A model generated the notes under the pieces. That model was not told where the DNA came from and made no database searches. It was given only the letters and a program-made list of their open reading frames with translations. Below, piece after piece: positions 1-6,179 of a stretch of DNA of 15,378 nucleotides. This DNA comes from Verrucomicrobiales bacterium (GTDB lineage Bacteria > Verrucomicrobiota > Verrucomicrobiia > Limisphaerales > F1-80-MAGS106), in assembly GCA_947487925.1 (NCBI GenBank), contig CANLCA010000011.1, positions 1 to 15,378 of the forward strand, in the 5' to 3' direction. The position numbers and the translations under genes are program-made. Position 1 is the stretch's first letter. Every line of letters begins with the position of its first letter.

Positions 1-713
1 GACCCATCTATTGTTCCGTTCGCATCCTGTCGACTCCTCACCAGGATACCGCACGCTCCTTTGTTGAGAGTCGAAAGTACAAAATCGTACTGCAAGGTCG
101 CCAGCGGCTGGGTCAAATCCTCCAAATCATAGATGCTGCCCTTGAGTTCTGAGCCTCTCCCATGAAGGACTAATCGGTAGGACCGCCCTTGTTGAAGTGT
201 GACGTCAGTCACCGTGAGTGTCTGCCAGTTCAAACCAGAGCTGATCTTGGTAAGCTCAAGCCGACCTCGGCGACGGTTTCCGGGATTCTCCCCGTCCTGG
301 GCGGCGTTGTAGTTGAACAAGTAACCGGAGGCCTCGCCGATATTGTTGCTCGTCTCGGGCGATGTGAATGTTAACCCTCCAACCAGCCCGAGCATCTGGT
401 TCTTGTCTGTGCCGGGCCAGTCAGCCAGGTCCACTTCCACCACGAAGTCGGTGTAGGTCGTTGGCCGATACCACAGGCATGCGGCTTGCGTGGTCGTGGT
501 TGGAAGCGTCTGGACACGCATCGCCTGATTGCCCTTTATTGACGGAAAAGTGGTCGTGGCAGCTCCGGCTTGAAACAATGCCTGGACCCATCCATTCTTT
601 AGCAATTCCTCCCGGGAAGTGTAGGAGTCGAAGTTGTCACTCTCGGCGAGAATGGTCACCGCCTGGAGAGGGATAAGGATCAGGGCCAGAGCTCCGGTTC
701 GGAGTCGTTGCAT
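1..713 (-). CDS. Secreted LamG-like hypothetical protein (3' end beyond window)
   Basis: An open frame runs without a stop from an ATG at 713 to the window edge, giving 237 visible residues. Residues 1-23 form a signal peptide: MQRLR, then a hydrophobic core, ending ILA before ES. The mature part starts with DNFDSYTS and is rich in beta-strand-like segments, for example residues around WYRPTTYTDFVVEVDLADW and GRSYRLVLHGRGSELKGSIYD. This pattern is typical of LamG / concanavalin A-like sandwich domains in Verrucomicrobia and Planctomycetes secreted proteins. That family assignment is inference from style, and I see no catalytic motif. The frame also stays open upstream to an ATG at 794, but 713 puts the signal peptide at the very N-terminus. 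There is no good Shine-Dalgarno at either start. A C-terminal sorting signal may lie beyond the edge. The 280 bp between this start and the hydrolase stop at 994 hold no gene I can support. Confidence 0.75.
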   Translation of the reverse strand, partial: MQRLRTGALALILIPLQAVTILAESDNFDSYTSREELLKNGWVQALFQAGAATTTFPSIKGNQAMRVQTLPTTTTQAACLWYRPTTYTDFVVEVDLADWPGTDKNQMLGLVGGLTFTSPETSNNIGEASGYLFNYNAAQDGENPGNRRRGRLELTKISSGLNWQTLTVTDVTLQQGRSYRLVLHGRGSELKGSIYDLEDLTQPLATLQYDFVLSTLNKGACGILVRSRQDANGTIDG

Positions 714-993
714 CAGAAGGGTCTTCAAGTGCGTGCCGTTTGAGTGTTTCGCAAAGTCTGATTCTGGCAGATCGGGGTTGGAACGAAAACTCATTTCGTG
801 GAATCTGGGTCGCATCTCGAGGTTCGACAACTCACATGTGGGACGGGGAGAACGGGAGAGGTGGATTTTTAACGCAGAGTGCGAGAGTGCGGGGCCAAGT
901 TGCGACGAGGAATTCTTTCCCGCGTGGCACTGACGGCGGCATAATCCGTTTCGGAAATCGAGGGCCAATCGGGGAAGTTTTCTGCTTCTGTTA

Positions 994-1965
994 TCACTGG
1001 ACCCTTTTTAGAAACTTCCTCACCACGGCCAGACGTTCCTCGTCAAAGAACATCGCGCCTCCATGTGCCGCTCCGTGAACGACTTCAAAGTGAACGAACA
1101 CACCGGCTTGCTTGTAAGCTCCAGCCAATTCGTGGGATTGGTTGATTGGCATCTGTGGATCCTGATCCCCGTGGAGCAGAAGGAGAGGCGGGTCTCGCGG
1201 ATCGACGTGAGTGACGGGACTGGCGAGCGCTGCAAGTTCGGGGGCTTCCTCCGGTTGCGCACCTAGGAGGAGTGCCAGGGCAGGGACTCGCATGTTCAGA
1301 CCAAAGGGCGTCGACTGCTTGAGGATCGTGCCGAGGTTGGAGGCTCCATAAAAACTGAGGATCGCCTGCACATTTGAGGAACGATCTTGATGCTTTCCCA
1401 CTGCGCCCTCAAGATCGCGGACCCCGTTTGAGACCCCGACCAACGCCGCCAAGTGTGCACCCGCTGAATCGCCTGCAACGATTATTTTATGGGCGGACAG
1501 ATTCCATTCCATCGCATGGGCGCGCAGGAACCGGATGGCGGCTTTGATATCGTGAACCTGGGCTGGGAAACGTGCCTGCGTGGATAATCGATAATCGACG
1601 CTTGCCACGGCGTGGCCATCCGCCACTAATTTCCCAAGGGGCATGGAGGCCTTCGACCCTGAACGCCAAGCGCCGCCATGTACCCAGACGATCAAAGGGT
1701 GTTTGGGTTTTCCGGAGGGAAGGTGCAGATCCAGTCGATGTGCCAGATCCCCGTCACGCGCGTAGTCAATATCGCGAACGACCCTTGGCCAGGAAGTGTC
1801 CGCGCTCTGGACAACTGTCGAGGTCGCCACCAGCAAGAGGCCTGCCAATAAGGCAAAGGTAGATCCGACTCGGAGTGTCGCAGTTGCGTACCGTTCCGGA
1901 CTGGCAGTGCGGGTTTGGAAGGCTTTTTTGATGGACGAGGCGGGAGCGGTCAGGAGGGTTTTCAT
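994..1965 (-). CDS. Exported alpha/beta hydrolase, BD-FAE/carboxylesterase-like
   Basis: This 323-residue serine hydrolase probably cleaves an ester substrate outside the cytoplasm; the substrate is unknown. Visible landmarks are the oxyanion-hole motif HGGAW (96-100), the nucleophile elbow GDSAG (165-169, Ser167), the acid in HGDQDPQMP (Asp269 by family position) and the catalytic His301 in HGAAHGG. The order and spacing fit the esterase/lipase group with HGG motifs, such as bacterial feruloyl- and kynurenine formamidase-like enzymes. A hydrophobic stretch at about 36-50 followed by QSA looks like a signal or anchor, but it is preceded by an unusually long basic N-region of about 33 residues. 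No internal ATG offers a shorter start. Before the ATG a weak AAGG lies inside an inverted repeat (1971-2008). The gene stands alone, 297 bp downstream of the puuD-like gene. The fold is clear; the substrate is not. Confidence 0.9.
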   Translation of the reverse strand: MKTLLTAPASSIKKAFQTRTASPERYATATLRVGSTFALLAGLLLVATSTVVQSADTSWPRVVRDIDYARDGDLAHRLDLHLPSGKPKHPLIVWVHGGAWRSGSKASMPLGKLVADGHAVASVDYRLSTQARFPAQVHDIKAAIRFLRAHAMEWNLSAHKIIVAGDSAGAHLAALVGVSNGVRDLEGAVGKHQDRSSNVQAILSFYGASNLGTILKQSTPFGLNMRVPALALLLGAQPEEAPELAALASPVTHVDPRDPPLLLLHGDQDPQMPINQSHELAGAYKQAGVFVHFEVVHGAAHGGAMFFDEERLAVVRKFLKRVQ

Positions 1966-1970
1966 TGGAA

Positions 1971-2008
1971 CCTTAAACGGGTGTCGATGTTCAATTGCCG
2001 TTTTAAGG
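1971..2008 (-). repeat. Inverted repeat just upstream of the alpha/beta hydrolase start
   Basis: On the plus strand the left arm is CCTTAAACGG (1971-1980) and the right arm is CCGTTTTAAGG (1998-2008). They pair over 10 bp with a single bulged base around a 17-nt loop. It lies 5 bases upstream of the hydrolase ATG, and on the mRNA strand the only SD-like bases (AAGG) are inside the stem. It could be a leader hairpin that limits translation. It may also be chance, or debris of the interspersed repeat, whose inner edge shares CTTAAAACGGC. The rest of the gap (2009-2262) shows no gene or recognisable site. Confidence 0.5.
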
Positions 2009-2262
2009 TTGAATCGGCGCCCGGAGACAGGAGCGGGAACATAATCAAGTTCACCATGATCAAGGCGCTGTGCTCGATTGCCTCAGCTTTCAGTGGCCGA
2101 TAACTCTGGCGAAATACTCTTGCACAAAGGATTCCTTGCAACGCGCCGGAATCTCCCCGTCTGATCGCGTGGTTGAGGGTTTCCAATGACCTTTCTGCGG
2201 ACTCAACGTCGGCTTTTCTTCGAAACGAGTGTGTTCAGATTCGCGGGCAATCACCCGTGGTT

Positions 2263-3024
2263 TTATCTCCGGCATGCGTCGACAAAATCCCGAAAGAAAG
2301 TCACGAATTCGGGGTGCCTGGCGTAGAGGCGTTCTGGATGGAATTGAACGGAGCTGAGGTACGGAAACAGCCCTTGTTCACCTGGCTTTAGCTCGATGGC
2401 TTCGATAATCCCATCGGAACTTTTCGCGGTTGCCCGGAACGGTTTTGCGAGGCGTTTAATGGCTTGATGATGCGAACTGTTAACCCCGATGGTGTCGCTT
2501 TGGAAGATCCGATGCATTTGGGAATCAGGAGCCAGCCTAGCTTCGTGAACTATCTTGTTCTTCAGGTCGAGGCGACTGTGGTTGAGGGAGTCGGGGCGTT
2601 GGGAGGCAATGTCCACGAACAACGTTCCACCGAAGGCGACGTTCAACAGTTGATGGCCTCGACAGATGGCGAGCAGCGGTTTTTTTCGGGCGCAAGTTTC
2701 TTCGAGCAACATCAGCTCCATGAGATCCCTTTGCGGTTCAGCGGGCACCAGGGTCTTTTGGAGCGCCTCGGTCAGGGTTCCGCCGTAGAGCTTTGGGCTG
2801 ATGTCCTCGCCGCCGGTGAACAGCACCCCGTCGCATGCTGCCACGGCTTCGCGCACCATGTCACGGTTGGGAATGCAGGGCAAAATCCAAGGGACTCCAC
2901 CTGCGGTCAGCAAAGCGCCAGGGTATTGATCCGAGATGTTGGTCGAACAATCGGAAAACTCAGCGCCGCGCTTCTGAACACAAGGAGTGATCAGAATGAG
3001 CGGAAATTTCTTGTTAGTTGACAT
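2263..3024 (-). CDS. Gamma-glutamyl-GABA hydrolase (PuuD-like) class I glutamine amidotransferase, peptidase C26
   Basis: This cytoplasmic 253-residue protein has the class I glutamine amidotransferase fold, and family members hydrolyse gamma-glutamyl amides such as gamma-glutamyl-GABA. Visible motifs are TPC near the N-terminus (13-15), the oxyanion region FTGGEDISP (69-77), the nucleophile Cys121 in AICRGHQLLN, the NSSHHQAIK segment (182-190) that is characteristic of the PuuD subfamily, and His229/Glu231 in QFHPE. The full triad is therefore present and the length matches the family (about 240-260). It starts 7 bases after the stop of the small gene upstream, so it is probably co-transcribed with ispF and the 93-residue protein. 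No polyamine catabolism genes are nearby, so the true substrate is open. No clear Shine-Dalgarno is seen, and translation may depend on coupling. Confidence 0.9.
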   Translation of the reverse strand: MSTNKKFPLILITPCVQKRGAEFSDCSTNISDQYPGALLTAGGVPWILPCIPNRDMVREAVAACDGVLFTGGEDISPKLYGGTLTEALQKTLVPAEPQRDLMELMLLEETCARKKPLLAICRGHQLLNVAFGGTLFVDIASQRPDSLNHSRLDLKNKIVHEARLAPDSQMHRIFQSDTIGVNSSHHQAIKRLAKPFRATAKSSDGIIEAIELKPGEQGLFPYLSSVQFHPERLYARHPEFVTFFRDFVDACRR

Positions 3025-3031
3025 GGGGAAG

Positions 3032-3313
3032 TCAGTCGGGATTCACGACGGCTTCAGGATATCGTTCGAGCATTTCTTTGACGACGCGCTGGGATTCCTC
3101 GGGCCTCAAGAGCCTCCGGGCGACTCGCCGCCGGACCGCATCGAGCAGCTCGCGCCAATCCTCCAATGGCGGCTGCAGCAGGGTCTGCCACTGGTCGTAG
3201 CGCCGTTCGCGTTGGTAAAAAAGCCAGCGTCCTCCAAAATGTTTGGCATACACTTCGCGGCGTTCGCCTTCGGCTGTCTTCTGCTTCCAACTGATCTCGG
3301 CTTTGTTTGCCAT
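3032..3313 (-). CDS. Small charged hypothetical protein between ispF and puuD-like gene (93 aa)
   Basis: I do not recognise a named domain. The protein is 93 residues, highly charged and soluble. It begins MANKAEISWKQ, has an aromatic/basic centre (GGRWLFYQRERRYDQW, 27-42), then PPLEDWRELLDAVRRR and a C-terminal helical part ending RYPEAVV. The central part looks like a short beta region followed by two helices. The reading frame is supported over the overlapping frame 3054-3443, whose product is low-complexity Arg/Ala-rich. The start chosen is the ATG at 3313. An alternative ATG at 3343 overlaps the ispF stop as TGATG and would add 10 residues (MGHFEESSLN) with translational coupling. The stop lies 7 bases before the puuD-like start. 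Its position suggests co-expression with ispF, but function is unknown. Confidence 0.75.
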   Translation of the reverse strand: MANKAEISWKQKTAEGERREVYAKHFGGRWLFYQRERRYDQWQTLLQPPLEDWRELLDAVRRRVARRLLRPEESQRVVKEMLERYPEAVVNPD

Positions 3314-3342
3314 GTTTAAACTCGATTCTTCGAAATGCCCCA

Positions 3343-3822
3343 TCAACCGGGCATGTCAACGCTAGCGACGGCCATGGCCGCAATGCCTTCCTCGCGTCCC
3401 AAAAAGCCGAGCTTTTCGTGGGTTGTCGCTTTGATTCCGACACGCTTGAAGCTGATGCCCAAGGCCTTGGCCACGTTCGTTCTCATGGCGTCCACGTAGG
3501 GGATGATCTTCGGTTGCTCCGCGATGAGGGTGGCGTCCACATTTACGATCCGACCTTCCTGGAAGACAGCCTGACGCGCGGCCTCCTCGAGAAACATCCT
3601 GCTGGCAACGCCCCTCCAACGGGGATCCGTGTTTGGAAAAAAATGGCCGATATCCGCGAGACCCATCGCCCCGAGAAGTGCGTCGCAGATGGCGTGCATG
3701 AGCACATCCGCGTCCGAATGACCTGCCAACCCTTTTGGGTGCGGGATCTCGACACCTCCGAGGATCAGCTTTCGGCCTTCGACCAGTGGGTGAACATCAT
3801 AACCGATTCCAACGTGTACCAT
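3343..3822 (-). CDS. ispF: 2-C-methyl-D-erythritol 2,4-cyclodiphosphate synthase
   Basis: IspF makes 2-C-methyl-D-erythritol 2,4-cyclodiphosphate from the CDP-methylerythritol 2-phosphate intermediate, the fifth step of the MEP isoprenoid pathway, as a cytoplasmic homotrimer. The 159 residues match the family length. Metal ligands are visible as Asp9 and His11 in GYDVHPL and His43 in GHSDADVLMHAICDALLGA (34-52). DIGHFFP (57-63), NVDATLIAEQPKI (94-106) and the C-terminal KATTHEKLGFLGREEGIAA (131-149) complete the signature. All key residues are present. There is no ispD next to it, although ispD and ispF are often adjacent or fused in other bacteria. The stop overlaps or nearly abuts the next small gene. 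The start ATG at 3822 fits the conserved N-terminus; no strong Shine-Dalgarno is visible. Confidence 0.97.
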   Translation of the reverse strand: MVHVGIGYDVHPLVEGRKLILGGVEIPHPKGLAGHSDADVLMHAICDALLGAMGLADIGHFFPNTDPRWRGVASRMFLEEAARQAVFQEGRIVNVDATLIAEQPKIIPYVDAMRTNVAKALGISFKRVGIKATTHEKLGFLGREEGIAAMAVASVDMPG

Positions 3823-3904
3823 AGGCCCAGGCTAATGATGGCTTACGCGTTTGGCGAGCCAGTTTTGACGTGGGGCTGAGAATCCCTGTCCGATGGGCAG
3901 GCAC

Positions 3905-3963
3905 CCTTGGGCTGGAGCCCCAGGCAATGGCCTGAAGAGTCATTGGGAAGTTGGAGCCCCAGG
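3905..3963. repeat. Palindrome with partial direct repeat at the HEAT gene 3' end
   Basis: CCTTGGGCTGGAGCCCCAGG (3905-3924) is a 20-base palindrome with one mismatched pair. The 12-mer TGGAGCCCCAGG recurs 39 bases away at 3952-3963, where it encodes part of the C-terminal tail of the HEAT protein, and a TTGGG lies 5' of both copies. It may be REP-like or a local duplication that extended the gene end. There is no T-run to make it a convincing terminator. Confidence 0.45.
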
Positions 3964-4761
3964 GGATTGTTTCTCTCCTCGCAAGCGCGTCAAGGCCTCC
4001 GAAGCTTCCACCCGAACATGCTCGCTTGAGTCTTCCATCGCTTTCTCGATGGCGGCCATCACGCGGGTGTCCGATTGCCCCCCGACCCTGCTCAAGGCTA
4101 GCACCGCGTCGGAACGGAGGAACGCGCTCGGGGAACCCAGCGCTTCAATCAGCTGTGGGACCGCCACAGGGTCAGACGGATCCGCGTGGAAGAACATCAG
4201 CGCTGCTTGCCAGCGGACCTTCGGATCCGGATCCTTGAGCGCCTGCTTCAAGCCGTTCATCGCCCGTTTGGACTTGTTCCCAATCCCGCCCAGCAAGGTC
4301 ACCATCACCACCCTGTCGCGGGCGAAGGGCGAGGACAATCCCTCGACGAGGTAGTGCGCGTCCCGTGCTGCCCGTGGGCCGGCCACACTCAAATAGAGTC
4401 CCCACTGGCAATATTGACTCATCATCCCGGCGGTTTCGGGAAATGGCATCCATCCTCGAAGAAATCCTGGCGCCAACTCGTAACCCTTTCGGTAGATCGT
4501 GTTCCAGGGGGGATCCGCCTTTTTCGCATGCCAGACCAGAGCCGGGACCGCTCGAGGTCCCATCTCACGAAAAGCCTCTCGTATGCGCGCCTCCCCGAAC
4601 TTGGGGTTCGACATGGCCCCAAGCCAATACCGAAGAGGCTTGCCTTCATGAGACGGCTCCAGGAATTCAGGCTCATCCTGAATCCACCATCCGCTCGCCA
4701 CAAAGAGAAAAACCAACCCCAGGAACGCCAGCCTCAAGTTGTCGCGTTTCCGCTGGTTCAC
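3940..4761 (-). CDS. Membrane-anchored HEAT-repeat protein
   Basis: The product is 273 residues. Residues 9-27 form one hydrophobic segment after a basic start (NQRKRD), so the protein is probably anchored by a single N-terminal helix. This is followed by the segment EGKPLRYWLGAMSNP (39-53), a motif I associate with HEAT-repeat proteins of Verrucomicrobia and Planctomycetes. Paired-helix HEAT units are visible at about 55-80, 139-160, 166-190, 201-227 and 233-260, for example DPDPKVRWQAALMFF and SPSAFLRSDAVLALSRVG. HEAT solenoids usually bind other proteins; no enzymatic motif is present. The start is a GTG at 4761 with GGAA directly against it, so the exact start is uncertain. The frame stays open upstream without an ATG. 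The last residues (QSPGAPTSQ) fall in a duplicated sequence (3952-3963). It is divergent from the Sel1 lipoprotein gene. Confidence 0.85.
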   Translation of the reverse strand: MNQRKRDNLRLAFLGLVFLFVASGWWIQDEPEFLEPSHEGKPLRYWLGAMSNPKFGEARIREAFREMGPRAVPALVWHAKKADPPWNTIYRKGYELAPGFLRGWMPFPETAGMMSQYCQWGLYLSVAGPRAARDAHYLVEGLSSPFARDRVVMVTLLGGIGNKSKRAMNGLKQALKDPDPKVRWQAALMFFHADPSDPVAVPQLIEALGSPSAFLRSDAVLALSRVGGQSDTRVMAAIEKAMEDSSEHVRVEASEALTRLRGEKQSPGAPTSQ

Positions 4762-5075
4762 TTCCGCTTTATAAATGGGTTCTTCAGGAAATCCAAGCCT
4801 AGGACTCCAGTTTTCTTTCCGCGCCGGTTTCTGGGGACCAGGATACCGATTCCACTCACAAAAAGGGCTTGTAATCGGCCTGGTTCAAGTCAGAAAGATG
4901 AGGTCCTGAAATTGAGGCGAGGATTTGTTTTGCTCAGGCCAATACCGCAATTTACATCAGACTAATGTTTATGCCCCAATGGCCCATCCTTCATTCCGGC
5001 TCCGACCGCCTATTTGCTAATCGGCGGAATTTCCCCGCCGGATCAGGTCCCATCCCGACCCCCTGTGGAAAGAGG
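4762..5075. other. Divergent intergenic region between HEAT and Sel1 genes
   Basis: These 314 bp must carry the promoters of the two divergent genes, but I cannot place convincing -35/-10 pairs. A long plus-strand frame from 4965 reads into the Sel1 gene, but its extra 37 residues lack a signal-peptide character and are treated as leader. A hairpin CGGCGG (5022-5027) / CCGCCG (5035-5040) with a 7-nt loop lies in that leader, 35 bases before the Sel1 start. No other gene is seen. Confidence 0.5.
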
Positions 5076-5768
5076 ATGAAGATGCTGAGGCACTTTGTTT
5101 TAATGGTTTGGGTCCTCGCTCTGATCTCTTGCAGGCAGGAGCCTGAAACTACCTCTGCTCCGCCTCCGGCAGCGCTTCCAGATTTCACCGCCACAAAAGC
5201 CCGCGCCGAAACAGGGGACATCCAGGCGGAAAACACCCTTGGAGAGATTTACGCTGAAGGCAAACAAGTGCGTGGGGATTTTGCCGAAGCGGCCAAGTGG
5301 TATCGAAAAGCGGCCGAGAAAGGATTCGCGAAGGCTCAATACAACCTGGGCGTGCTTTACGAGATTGGCCAAAAAGTGCCACGCGACGATGTTGAAGCGG
5401 CCAAATGGTATCAGAAAGCTGCCGACCAAGGGTTGGCTGATGCGCAGTACAACATCGCCGGCATGTATGCCTTGGGCCGCGGTGTGCCTAGAAATCCCAA
5501 AGAGACTTTTCGCTACTACAACCTTGCCGCGGAGCAAGGGGACGCCTTGTCGCGTTATAATCTGGCGGAACGATACGAGCGCGCCAAGGATGTGGATCAG
5601 GATCTTGTGGAAGCCTACAAGTGGCACAGCTTGGCGGCCGACGTCGGTTTTAAGGACGGCGCCGCGGGTAGAAAGAACTTGGAAGGCAAATTGAACTCGC
5701 AGCAACTCGCAGAGGCCAGGAAACGGGTCGAGGAATACAGAGCGAAACACCCCTTGGCCAGGAAGTGA
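5076..5768 (+). CDS. Sel1-repeat lipoprotein
   Basis: This is the only plus-strand gene. Starting at the ATG at 5076 gives 230 residues with a lipoprotein signal: MKMLRHF, a hydrophobic core, and the lipobox L-I-S-C with Cys19. It is therefore probably a lipid-anchored envelope protein. After a Pro/Thr-rich linker come about four Sel1 (TPR-like, about 36-residue) repeats at roughly 46-83, 84-119, 120-155 and 156-192. They carry hallmark strings such as AAKWYRKAAEKGFAKAQYNLG and AAKWYQKAADQGLADAQYNI. The tail (200-230) is a charged helix. Sel1 repeats bind partner proteins; the partner here is unknown. GGAAAGAGG at 5067-5075 is the ribosome site. It suits this ATG through GGAA, or the second ATG at 5082 through AGAGG. 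The 111 bases upstream in frame (from 4965) are not likely to be translated. Confidence 0.9.
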   Translation: MKMLRHFVLMVWVLALISCRQEPETTSAPPPAALPDFTATKARAETGDIQAENTLGEIYAEGKQVRGDFAEAAKWYRKAAEKGFAKAQYNLGVLYEIGQKVPRDDVEAAKWYQKAADQGLADAQYNIAGMYALGRGVPRNPKETFRYYNLAAEQGDALSRYNLAERYERAKDVDQDLVEAYKWHSLAADVGFKDGAAGRKNLEGKLNSQQLAEARKRVEEYRAKHPLARK

Positions 5769-6179
5769 TGTGAAGAACGGCAACACGCGCGCTGATAATC
5801 CTGGTTCCGCGGGGAACTCAGTTGGGTCTTAAAACGGCAGTGACCCAGGGCGGATCTTTGAAAGTCCTGGCGCTCAAGTCGTTGCGAATCACTCACTAGA
5901 TCCCTGGAGGAACCCCGCGGGTTCTTCGTCATCTCTTTCTCATCCAAGCCGTTGCAACTTTTCACGAGGTGGAACCACCGTTTCAAAGTTTGATCTTAAA
6001 AACGGAAGTTGAACCACTCATTTTCGCTAAGTGACACTCATGGTGAAGAAGTTGCGCTGACTGAGCACCTCACCCATACAGTGAACCCGCGTCCCGATCG
6101 TTGTTTTTCACATCTTGTTTTATGAGTGATGATTAGCGAGGATTAGTGGTTTCTCAGCTGCTTTTTCCAGGTTGATGGT
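5769..6179. other. Convergent intergenic region with repeat copy 1
   Basis: This 411-bp gap lies between the 3' ends of the Sel1 and Rieske genes. It contains the first copy of the interspersed repeat (5829-5954) and small GC-rich hairpins: GTTCC/GGAAC at 5804-5817, and GAACCC-CGC-GGGTTC at 5910-5924, the latter followed by a T-rich stretch. The second could act as a terminator for the Sel1 gene, but the T-run is interrupted. The remainder (5955-6179) is AT-richer and shows no gene. A minus-strand frame across 5615-5986 reads into the Sel1 antisense and is not credible. Confidence 0.55.
5829..5954 (+). repeat. Interspersed repeat, copy 1
   Basis: It matches 10539-10664 in the same orientation and with the same overall length (constant offset 4710 at both ends), at about 70% identity by eye with small compensating gaps. 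The best-conserved parts are AAAAYGGCRG followed by CCCAGGGCG (5831-5852) and TCTCATCCAAGCCGTTG (5938-5954, identical in both copies). The inner part GGATCTTTGAAAGTCC can fold as a hairpin with one bulge, and GAACCCCGCGGGTTC (5910-5924) is a second, copy-specific hairpin. No open frame is shared by the two copies over the full length. Confidence 0.7.

Noticed and set aside
2100..2150. A possible third, more decayed relative of the 126-bp repeat upstream of the hydrolase
   Set aside because: Only short scattered matches (such as CTGGCGAAA-like strings) are seen. Beyond the CTTAAAACGGC edge nothing aligns well enough to call.
1962..2186. Minus-strand open frame of 74 codons whose stop overlaps the hydrolase ATG (ATGA)
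   Set aside because: The overlap is attractive, but the product has no conserved-looking pattern and the frame covers the leader hairpin; no ribosome site is evident.
2464..3021. Plus-strand open frame (185 codons) opposite the PuuD-like gene
   Set aside because: It is a mirror frame of a gene with a complete catalytic triad and has no recognisable features of its own.
3054..3443. Alternative 129-codon minus-strand frame overlapping the ispF end and the small gene
   Set aside because: It is rich in Arg/Ala/Pro, conflicts with ispF, and lacks any patterning; the 93-residue frame is better.
3307..3879. Plus-strand open frame (190 codons) opposite ispF
   Set aside because: IspF on the other strand is unmistakable; the frame is an antisense shadow.
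4186..4965. Long plus-strand open frame (259 codons) opposite the HEAT gene
   Set aside because: Its product has no domain-like patterning, is Arg/Pro/His-rich, and the opposite strand encodes a convincing HEAT protein.
4965..5075. N-terminal extension of the Sel1 protein from an ATG at 4965
   Set aside because: It would bury the lipoprotein signal; the GGAAAGAGG ribosome site points to 5076 or 5082.
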